Shown here: piece by piece, positions 16,494-24,019 of the stretch | Position numbering within the stretch: the first letter of the stretch is position 1 | How the letters are laid out: each line of letters begins with the position of its first letter | Origin: Phallusia fumigata | Lineage: Eukaryota; Chordata; Ascidiacea; Phlebobranchia; Ascidiidae | Reading direction: 5' to 3' | DNA length: 24,019 bases | Assembly (NCBI GenBank): GCA_008931825.1 | Contig: QXVZ01021953.1 | Location: 1-24,019 of the forward strand | Notes under the pieces: generated by a model | What the model saw: the letters and a program-made list of their open reading frames with translations, nothing else | Databases searched by the model: none | What the model was told of the DNA's origin: nothing | Program-made: the position numbers and the translations under genes

Positions 16494-19400
16494 GTACAGA
16501 ACTAATATCTTTGTTGAATTTACATGTAATTATTCCAAATATGTTACAACTAAATATTTAACTCTAATTTGGGTGCAAAAAAGTGTAAAAAACTCAACAT
16601 TAACAATTGTACCAAATTTTATTAGTTATTATAGGCTATATAGGCTTTCAGTTATTATAGGCACATTATATCTGTACTTGTAGTAGGAAATTGTCAAAAA
16701 AAATACATCAAAGAGTTTCATTAAAAACAGTCCTGGTATTTGTAATTCAAAAGCACTCAACCCCATTAAGGTTTTATTTATAGCACCATTTATGCAAGGT
16801 GTGGTCTTTCGTAAAAGTTAGGGGAGGTCAAAGAAATTTATGGCCATGTTTAGACTATTTTTACTATTGAATTAAAAACCACATCCCATTTTGCTTTTGT
16901 GCTCATGCGTTCCACAGGATCTTCTGCTTAACTGACTTTGCCTATTTAGCCCTATTCAATGTTTTGCAGGCTGATGCCATCAACAGCAGGGCAGAACTGC
17001 TGACCGCTCGTTCAAACTATGATGCAGCACAAATTGAAACCTCTCAACTTGTGAGACAACTTCACACTTTGCAACTTCAACTTCATGCTGCAAACACAGG
17101 ATCCACCTTTGACCCAACAACAATTAAACAGAAACTGGTAAGGTAATATAAACAAAGCATGACCCAGTATTGTGTCAATGGGTAAAATGTCGATAATTTG
17201 TCAAACAAAAAACCGTGATTACCAAAAACATCTAGTCGAACAGTAATACAGAAAGTAGTGTGACCAAATATTAATTGTGTACAAAACCAAGTTGGGTATT
17301 TATTTTCATCCCATATAGTGTAACCCACTAACTTTTTTGTGCATATTATAGAATTTAGGAACATCAGAAACATTACCAATACTTGCATTTCTATGGTCTG
17401 TGTTTTTTTCTTAGATGGCTATCTGCAGTTGTGCACTGTCACTTTGGCCCATAGGGCCTGAATGTAAAATTTTCAAAACTACAATATTTATTATTCCTTT
17501 CACGGCCAGGTTTGTTGTGTATATATTGCTACTTTTCAGAGCATTTGACAAATTGAATAAAAATTCATGAATTCCCCCAAAGCTTTAAAGGTGTTATACG
17601 ACATAAATTTTAAGCTCGGTTATGACACAGATATTAAGTTTGTTCAACCTTCTCTTGGTAACAAGATGGAAAGTCAAATCTGAAAAAAACTAGATTCATA
17701 TAGGTTTAAATTCCAATACTTTTAAATTCCAAAATAAAAAATTGAAATGTAATTTACTTTGAACAGAGTGCATAACATTTTTTTCCTATAATCCAGGATG
17801 ACGAGCTGGAGGCATTCAGGAATGAAGCACGAAATCAGACGATGCTTCGACATGAAATCAACAGTTTAAAACAGGAGAAGTTGGCACTGACCAAGAAAGC
17901 TGCTGGCCTCGAAAGTGAATTGTACGGTGCCAGACTAGCAGCAAAATATCTGGACAAGGAACTGGCTGGAAGGTTGGCGTTGTGGATGCCTATATATTTT
18001 TTACAAACAACAAGAAGTTTGTAATTGATTAAGTACAAATTTTTATTTTATAAGCCAAAAAATATGGGTATTTTTAAGAAATATTTAGATTGGTTTACCG
18101 TCTAGTATGGGTATGTACAAGGGTAATATATTCTTATGTTGAACTGTTTGTATAGCCTTATTAAGTTGTATTTTAGTGTGGTTTAGTATAAGATTATGAT
18201 TTTATAAAATTTAGTTTTTAATAAGGTATTAGTTTTTTATGTGGTGCTCTTTGTGTGGTTATTATTGAAACTAATAAAATTGCCAGCCTAAAAATCAATG
18301 GTTCATTTAATGAGAGCACCTTAACTTTACCTTGGCTAAGGTTTAAACATGATTGTGTTTTAGGATCCAACAAATCCAACTTCTTGGTCGAAACATCAAA
18401 CCTCCAAACTTTGAAAAGATGTGGCATCAACTTGAAGCCGAAATTCACCTTCATCGTCACAAAACTGTGATCAGAGCTTGCCGTGGAGCCAGCAAACTTT
18501 CCTCACCAGCCCAGGTAGGAACTTTATAGCTTGGGTAATTGGTGTTTTTAGTGCCTCATTTTATAAAAAAAATCATAAAATGGCCTAAATGTGTGTCATA
18601 AACTTATATTTAAACTTATAATTAAAGTTCCTTTCCAGATGGGACATATTGTTTTTATTCCTGTGTCCATTTTTCTGTCCAACACTGATATACTCTCTAT
18701 TTTAGGTCTACAAAAAAGTTATTTTTCCCTAAGATGGGTGTTTTAAGTAGTGCTTTGTAACTGTTAAACCAAGTTGTCTCAGTTACCTGCAGGCCCCCAA
18801 AATGATATACTTTTTAACAGAAGTATTGGATTTAAAATCAATTTAGGACATAATTTAATTAAAGTTTGGTTTGACACTGTATGCTTTGAATTTTTGAACA
18901 CAGAGGTTTGTTATGCCACTCATTAGCTGTTTCATGTAAAAACACTACATTTATCCTGGTTCAGGACAAAGCAGTTTCCCATCAACGACACGGTGTTGGT
19001 GACGTTCGACAGGTTACAATCACCAAAGGCGCGGCGGAAGGACTAGGAATATCAATTACTGTAAGTTCACATACATAACACGGTCCATACAAGCTTACAC
19101 CACCTGCACACATTACCGCTAATGTGCTTGGCAAAAAATAGAATAATGGCTATGGTTTTAGTCTGTTGTGTATACATGCTATTTGTAATTGAACTTTGAA
19201 AATTATCATGAAGCTTATTTTTTTTTATGTTGTGAATAAAAGTATATTGTATGCAGACCCTTTAAAAATACAAATGTTTGTATTTTTCGTAGGGCAGTAA
19301 TTTCAGAATTAATTTTTGTAATTCTTACAATGATACAAATTGAATGAGCTTCTACTACACCTTGATTGTATTTTTTTCATCACAGCTTTTAACAAAAAAA

Positions 19401-22091
19401 ATTGATTTTATTTTTAAATACTAGTTTTCAGCATTACCTTATTGTCACATTTTTCTTGCTCTGCCAGGGTGGCCGGGAGCATGGTGTGCCTATCCTAATA
19501 TCAGAAATTCATGATGGAGCAGTCACTGACCGCACAGGAGGGTTGTACGTGGGCGATGCTATCTTATCTGTCAACAACCAGGATCTAAGGCATGCAAAGC
19601 ATCAAGATGCCGTCTCCATCCTTTCCCAGCAGGTCAGTAACATATCCCAAAACAAACCGTTTTTGTCATTTTGAGGCCTTTTCTCACATATAACACATAT
19701 TTTTTAATAATATTGATACCGAAAATATATAAATGTTAGGGCTCTGAGATTGTGTATAGCATTAGATTATGAATCACCCTTAGATCGATCGCATTTGTTT
19801 TTGCAATGAATGCAAGGCTGTTTCAAATTGCTGATGGTAACTTTAGAAACATACCACAGCGAAATAGCATCCCCATGTTTGGTGTGAACAGCTCGGCAAG
19901 CTTAACTGCCTTGCCGAGCTGTTTCTTTTTAGTTTGCAGACTTTGTGTAGTGTTAACATTATCTGTCAAGCAAATACAAACACAGAAAACATATTTTAGT
20001 GGTGACAATGTATATTCTAATTCCAATACCAGTGTGTTTTGTGGTCGAAAAACCTCCACACCAAACAAAAATACTGTGGCTTTGAATAGTTTGACATTCA
20101 CTTATAAAATGTTACATGTTTGCCCTTGGTAGTGGGTACAAGCTTAATAAACACAGGTTGTAATTAAAATGTTTTGTTGAGCAGTCACCTTCTTTGCTTT
20201 GGACAGTAAACTTAGAGTCACAGAACCTATTTCTAAAATGTTACATGCCATACAGAACAGTAAAGTAACATAAATTTGAAACACTGCTGTTTCTTGGCAA
20301 TTTTATTTGCAATCATATGACAGATTGGTGACCTCATATCCCTTCTATCAATTTGTGATCAATGACACGATTTTGCTGCGTTAAAATGTGGGTTCTGTAT
20401 TTATGTGGAGAATTACATAGCTTTTGGGTTTAAATGCCCATTTTATTGTATTGTGATCATAATGTTGTCATGCCAGTAGATTTTTTTCAGAAGTTTTGTG
20501 TTTTTGTGAAATTAATTATTTAATGATTCTCTACAATGTGTTTCAAAAATCAATAATCTAAGTCTTGCTGCATTCTGTTTATTAGAGGACTTACCTCTTG
20601 TCAACTTGTTGGTAACCCACATGAAAATGTGCATGGGGTGTTGTCAAATTTCCCTCTTGTTAAACCTGTTGCAGTACAGGTGCATTGACTGCAAAAGTGA
20701 CTAGACTTAACCATTACAAAGTGTGTGTGACAAAGTAACCACCTACAGTTCACATAGGTGCAGTCACAATAATCTCCTTTGTGAATATGGTTCATCAGAA
20801 CACAATTATGTCAGTGGGAAATCGGAGGCAACATAATAACGTGTTTCCTGCCATTCTTTGTTTTGTTACACAAGCGCCTGTTGTTCTATACCTGGTGCTG
20901 TAGGTTAGTAGGTCTATGACTCCCACATACTGCATGAGACATGGGTAATATTGACAGTAGGGTTATAGGGTATAAACGTAACATGCGAAAAAAGTTCTAA
21001 ACAAGCTGTTACGAAGCCTAAGTACACAATTTTGCTGTAGACTCCAGTAGATGGTATATTTGCGATCGCACATCGCAATGTGTCACAACCGGGGTGTCTA
21101 TGTTTACACTTGTCCCTTTGTGTTTCTTCAACAGGTGGAGAAAATCACCCTCGAGGTGGTTTACGTCACTCCTGATGACGACGCAGAGAGCGATGATGTC
21201 ACGTACGGGGTGGAGATTGCAGGGCAGGATCAACAAGACGACGGAGCATCTCAACCTTCTGTTCCGTGAGTATCTTTGGCAGAGCAATCTTGACTGCAGC
21301 TTGGCTAATAATATTTTTTGTCGCCACTCACTTTTTGTGCTGAGATTTGCTTGAGGGTTGAAAATATGCTTTGTAGGACCCAGGTAACTTATTGAATGGA
21401 CATTTGCCTTAAAACAGCGTTTGCTGAGACTTTCCAAAAAATAACTTCGGTTTTTCACAAGACACTTTTGGTCAAACATTGTACGTCTGTAAGTCGTATA
21501 TTAGCTGAATACAAACTTACAAATGTGGCCAACCAAATAGCTCCCTAAGCTTTGGGGGTGTGGTTCATTGTTCCAAAGCCAGAGAGTTACATGACCGAAG
21601 GATCGTTTAAAAGTGGTGTTCACATATATAGGTCCAGATACTGTGGCGTTTGGAAGCACTTTAAAAGGCTATTACGATGTATTTTATACCGTTACATAAT
21701 AACATCAACCCTTTTGTTCACTTTGTACATAAAATGTTATGGCACTCATTGTGTTTATACAGACACAAGTGATATGAAATATTATTAAAAGGTTTAGAAA
21801 CACTGGTCTACCAAAAACGAAATACTACACTTATCATAAATAACTTATCTAAAACGTTGAAATTACTCCCCCTAACTTGTAAAATTCCCCCGGTTGGAAC
21901 CACTGCCCGAAGCACAAGTCACTTAGTGCAAAAATATCCGCAGCCCTACTCCGACGTTAAGCAACGGGTCCAAAACCCGAAACGGATCGAGCTCGTTGAG
22001 TGACGTTTCCGATGCACCGAAAATCGTCAACGGAACTTCGGATCCGAAATCTTCCGACAGTGAAGGTCACTTAAGGTCACCGGTTTCGTAA
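16275..22091 (+). CDS. GOPC: GOPC (PIST/CAL), Golgi-associated PDZ and coiled-coil protein, eight exons
   Basis: Exons: 16275-16493, 16970-17137, 17797-17972, 18364-18514, 18965-19060, 19468-19632, 21135-21265, 21944-22091. Joined in phase they give 417 codons plus stop; human GOPC is about 460. The protein is a peripheral trans-Golgi scaffold: its coiled coil self-associates and binds golgin-160, syntaxin-6 and TC10, and its PDZ domain binds C-terminal motifs of cargo such as CFTR and Frizzled (family knowledge). Signatures in order: [19 protein letters not shown] and [11 protein letters not shown] (N terminus), [49 protein letters not shown], then GLGISIT and [14 protein letters not shown] (PDZ). 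I chose the ATG at 16275 because the upstream extension to 16257 starts with TTG and family similarity begins just inside. The first seven exons are certain. The last is predicted from phase and composition. Confidence 0.96.
16494..16969 (+). other. GOPC intron 1
   Basis: AT-rich, from GTACAG to TTTTGCAG. Nothing recognisable in it apart from an approximate repeat of TTATTATAGGC around 16624-16662. Confidence 0.8.
16970..18514 (+). CDS. GOPC: GOPC exons 2-4: coiled-coil region
   Basis: Exon 2 (16970-17137) gives residues 74-129, a heptad-rich helix ending LQLQLHA...IKQKL. Its true donor is CTG|GTAAGG at 17137: a second donor five bases later (AAG|GTAATA) would put the next exon out of frame. 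Exon 3 (17797-17972) gives [15 protein letters not shown] and [18 protein letters not shown] and ends in phase 2. Exon 4 (18364-18514) completes Arg at the junction and gives [12 protein letters not shown] and [17 protein letters not shown], ending CAG|GTAGGA in phase 0. Introns 17138-17796 and 17973-18363 are AT-rich and hold no other feature I can support. Confidence 0.95.
18515..18964 (+). other. GOPC intron 4
   Basis: AT-rich, from GTAGGA to CTGGTTCAG. No repeat or embedded gene seen. Confidence 0.75.
18965..19632 (+). CDS. GOPC: GOPC exons 5-6: linker and most of the PDZ domain
   Basis: Exon 5 (18965-19060) ends [18 protein letters not shown] (residues 264-267) is the PDZ carboxylate-binding loop. 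Exon 6 (19468-19632) reads [31 protein letters not shown] and [18 protein letters not shown]. His315 at the start of the second PDZ helix is retained, which predicts class I ligands (S/T-x-hydrophobic C terminus), as in vertebrate GOPC. The intron 19061-19467 is AT-rich, with no feature seen. Confidence 0.96.
19633..21134 (+). other. GOPC intron 6, the largest in the gene, with a perfect hairpin
   Basis: About 1.5 kb from GTCAGT to CTTCAACAG. It holds a 14-bp perfect inverted repeat at 19887-19923. A Thr/Cys-rich minus-strand open frame at 20601-20795 is judged spurious. The rest is AT-rich without recognisable elements. Confidence 0.7.
19887..19923. repeat. Perfect 14-bp inverted repeat with 9-nt loop
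   Basis: AACAGCTCGGCAAG (19887-19900) and CTTGCCGAGCTGTT (19910-19923) are exact reverse complements around CTTAACTGC. The arm is GC-richer than its surroundings. It is followed by TTCTTTTT, but a bacterial-type terminator has no meaning in this eukaryotic intron. The arms are too short for a typical microRNA precursor. Confidence 0.8.
21135..21265 (+). CDS. GOPC: GOPC exon 7: last PDZ strand and acidic linker
   Basis: It starts [21 protein letters not shown] in phase 0 after CTTCAACAG, matching vertebrate GEIEFEVVYVAPE...DSDDE. The exon ends TCTGTTCC|GTGAGT in phase 2. Reading through the donor would give a TGA stop at 21267-21269, so an early C terminus (369 residues) is possible. The strong GTGAGT donor and the in-phase exon at 21944 argue for splicing. 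The vertebrate YRLYLDELE segment is not recognisable here. Confidence 0.93.
21266..21943 (+). other. GOPC intron 7, ending just after a repeat copy
   Basis: From GTGAGT to AATATCCGCAG. Its 3' third is occupied by copy B of the short hAT-like repeat (about 21750-21905), leaving only about 38 bp between repeat and acceptor. The acceptor has a weak pyrimidine tract. Confidence 0.6.
21750..21905 (-). repeat. Short interspersed repeat with hAT-like end, copy B
   Basis: Read on the minus strand it begins CAGTGGTTCCAACCGGGGG. It continues through GATAAGTGTAGTATTTCG and GTAGACCAGTGTTTCTAAACC to an AT-rich tail with ATATCACTTGTGTCT. It aligns with copy A (7870 onward, plus strand) and, in its second half, with copy C near 23600. 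Confidence 0.65.
21944..22091 (+). CDS. GOPC: Predicted last exon of GOPC: Ser-rich C-terminal tail
   Basis: After CCGCAG the sequence joins in the required phase (CC|C) and gives 48 codons plus TAA (22089-22091). It reads [28 protein letters not shown] and [12 protein letters not shown] at the end. It is CpG-rich and Ser/Gly/Asp-rich, unlike the flanking AT-rich DNA, and stands at the right place with a total length close to the family's. Mammalian GOPC also ends in a variable Gly/Ser/Asp-rich tail, but I see no residue-level match, so assignment rests on frame, phase and composition. Confidence 0.65.
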
Positions 22092-23158
22092 CCCTAGTGA
22101 CCGTCACGCATCAGTCGCTTCGATATATGCATGCTGAAATAGTAAACATTTCGACGTTATACGTACTGGCCACGTGGACAATGCAGTAGATGAGAGTTTG
22201 CTGTCATCTAGCGGTGGTAAGTTTGCTGTGTGTGGGCCGCTGGGTGGCGATAGGGGCACTTGTATATGTGTAGATGTAAAACGCAACTTACTGTCAAGCA
22301 CAGCGGTTAGGCAACAAAAATTAACTAGAATTACAGTTTATTTGTGAGTGAACAAAGTACTGCTTATGGTTAAAGGTCCAAGATGGTATCATTAAACGGT
22401 GTTTATTTTCATGCTAACTTGAACCAACTACCTTTCGGTACGTTGCGTTTTCCATCCTACAGTGCCCAAGGTGATCCTGCGCTACGACAGCAATTGCTTG
22501 TATTGTCTACCGTGGCATCATATATACAAATATACACTTCTATATTAATGTGTTTGTTTCAAATTTATCCGTGCTCTGTACAGTGTATACAGACTACAAG
22601 AATGGTTTTATCTTAGTTTTAGAGACACAATAATACTGCGTTCCCTCTTTATGCAGTTTTGTGTTGCCCCTGCGTTCCTAATTTGTATGTTAATTTCTCT
22701 TTTTATTGATTCTTTATTATTTTTTTCCTGATAAGGCTTGAAATGGGGGTTTGACAGATTTTGTTTTGCAGCCTGTTCATTCCAACCGTTAGGCATTTGT
22801 TTCAACAGATAAGTGTGTACTGTGCTCATCAGGCATTTCTTGGAAAGATTTTTTGCTTTGTTGTCGATCTGCCCGCTTTAAACAGTTTGTACCTATTGAC
22901 CTTTCACCTACTCCTGTAAAAAAACGCGTTTAGTTAAAAATTTGTTTATTTTGTTTCCCAGCTATTACAAATTCATAACGCTGAGCCCAAAACTTCGCTG
23001 TTTATTCTTTTGAATGACAATTCTGGTCTAGGTTTACGTCTCAATAATACACAGTTTTCACAATTAAATAGGGCAATCATATCATAAGCTTCTCTAAACA
23101 AATGTCTTGCAAATTTTTATCACATACCGAACAATTCTCTTCTTTTTCGCCACCCTCT

Positions 23159-23243
23159 ACGTCACGCGTACTGTAATACGTCATTTGTGACGTCACTGTC
23201 ATTTTTTTGGCCGAACGCCAGCAGAAGAAACGCTCGATTGGTC
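23159..23243. promoter_or_regulatory. CRE cluster with inverted CCAAT box, promoter-like
   Basis: TACGTCAC (23159-23166), TACGTCAT (23177-23184) and a full TGACGTCA (23188-23195) lie within 37 bp. An inverted CCAAT (GATTGGTC) follows about 40 bp later. The module lies roughly 450 bp upstream of the candidate start codon at 23691, so it may serve that gene. This is inference. Confidence 0.4.
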
Positions 23244-23522
23244 CGAGATGCGTTGAGTTGAATGGAAACGCCACCGTATTTTGCGTGTATTGTATTTTGC
23301 CCCCCGCGGTTTGGTGGCCTACAATCTACATGGAATACATTCTATCGTACGCTATATGTTTTGGTATTGCAGCGACACAAGTAACAGATGGGCGACTGGA
23401 GTTGTGAACTGACTTTTTACGGCAGTTCGCCCGTTAGTAATAGTTGACCCACAACATTTAATATATTTTTTTTAATTTTATTTAGTGATTTTATATTTTG
23501 CTTTGGACGGGCATTCTCTTAG

Positions 23523-23648
23523 TCGGCGGTTCAAACCTTTTTGAAACTTTTTATTCTTCCGCTACTAGACAAGAAGTGATATAGAAAGTAAGGTGATATA
23601 TTAAAAGGTTTGGAACCACTGTTCTACCTAAAAAAATACTACGCTTGA
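23523..23648 (-). repeat. Short interspersed repeat with hAT-like ends, copy C
   Basis: CGGCGGTTCAAACCTTTTT at the left (23524 onward) and AAAAGGTTTGGAACCACTG at the right (to about 23621) form inverted ends around about 60 bp. Beyond that, TAGGTAG...AAAAAATACTACGCTT matches the shared block of copies A and B on the minus strand. Confidence 0.6.
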
Positions 23649-23690
23649 TGGGACGCAGTGACTCAATATTAACTTTAACCTGTTGTACGA

Positions 23691-24019
23691 ATGGCAGCGG
23701 ACAAAACGCATGTTAAGTATTTCGCCGTACAATTCAAGAACGAAATAAAATTGTCAAGTAATGTAAATATGTCCTTAACCTCAGGAAGAAGTTAAACGAG
23801 TCGCTAATCTTTTGTTTCCTGAAGCGTTTTCTAAGAAAGGTTGACTGCATGTTTACAGAGCTTTGCTTTAATGTGCCTATGTGCAGTAGGTAAGTGTAAG
23901 GTGTGATACAAATACAATCCTCTGTTTTAAACAACAACATTTTCTGTTTCCTAATCCAGAGTTTTCCAGTCTGGCAATTTTACTGGCAAGTGAGCTGTCA
24001 GTTCGGCCACGTGGGGCGC
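23691..24019 (+). CDS. Candidate first exons of an unrecognised gene (partial at right edge)
   Basis: An ATG in a good context (ACGAATGG) opens MAADKTHVKYFAVQFKNEIK, with CpG-containing, coding-like codons. A possible donor is at 23757 (TCAA|GTAATG, phase 1). A strong acceptor TTTCCTAATCCAG ends at 23959. Joined in that phase, the sequence stays open to the window edge (FSSLAILLASELSVRPRGA). An alternative path uses a small exon at 23859-23889 (acceptor GTTTACAG, donor GTAAGTG). I do not recognise the family. The CRE/CCAAT module upstream is consistent with a promoter. Chance open frames of this length are common, so confidence is limited. Confidence 0.35.

Larger units (their letters stand above)
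22092..23690. other. Spacer downstream of GOPC
   Basis: It contains the GOPC 3' UTR (an ATTAAA near 22391 is a possible poly(A) signal), a CTAGCGGTGGT/GCCGCTGGG pair (22208-22244), a CRE/CCAAT module (23159-23243) and repeat copy C (23523-23648). The stretch 22500-23100 is AT-rich and shows nothing I can name. Confidence 0.55.

Noticed and set aside
19887-19930. Hairpin followed by T-rich run read as a Rho-independent terminator
   Set aside because: The locus is a eukaryotic intron, so a bacterial terminator is not meaningful.
1-22091. CCDC93, SH2B and GOPC as a linked trafficking gene cluster
   Set aside because: Adjacency alone does not show joint function; the known roles are separate and nothing in the sequence ties all three together.

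Overview
The window is animal nuclear DNA. It carries three recognisable genes split by GT-AG introns, a probable start of a fourth at the right edge, and AT-rich introns and spacers. The protein families (CCDC93, an SH2B adaptor, GOPC) are metazoan. There is a single pre-duplication-type SH2B gene, the spacing is fairly compact, and two segments look like unmerged divergent haplotypes. These points suggest a highly heterozygous invertebrate deuterostome, most likely an ascidian of the Ciona type. That organism call is inference; the gene families are read directly from the sequence.

Layout. (1) 1-1935, minus strand: CCDC93, a subunit of the CCC/Commander endosomal-recycling complex. It has one large 5' exon (1935-370) and part of the next exon (126-1); the 3' end lies off the left edge. 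(2) 1936-2874: a spacer of about 0.94 kb shared head-to-head with the next gene, holding a GC-rich block with a 12-bp palindrome and a POU octamer. (3) 2875-11619, plus strand: an SH2B-family adaptor with an N-terminal Phe-zipper, a PH domain, an SH2 domain and a C-terminal Cbl-type motif. Its middle is damaged in this assembly: the end of the PH domain, the linker and the start of the SH2 domain (including the FLVR arginine) are not found, and an N falls exactly there. (4) 11620-16274: a spacer of about 4.7 kb with CRE, CCAAT and E2F-like motifs and no gene I can support. (5) 16275-22091, plus strand: GOPC (PIST/CAL), eight exons, reconstructed in phase from start to stop. (6) 22092-24019: a spacer with a promoter-like CRE/CCAAT module, a copy of a short repeat and a probable first exon of another gene at 23691.

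Assembly signals. There are four single Ns, at 2649, 5518, 6115 and 9150. Around the last three, sequence is repeated in tandem with substitutions and small indels (5519-6114 versus 6116-6700; 8638-9149 versus 9151-9614), and each junction sits exactly on an N. This is best read as two alleles placed end to end, not as real duplication. A three-copy short repeat with hAT-like ends and several fold-back sequences lie in introns and spacers.

The three genes act in separate processes: endosomal sorting (CCDC93), receptor tyrosine kinase adaptor signalling (SH2B), and Golgi/post-Golgi PDZ sorting (GOPC). Nothing in the sequence shows that they work as one system, and I found no convincing new system.
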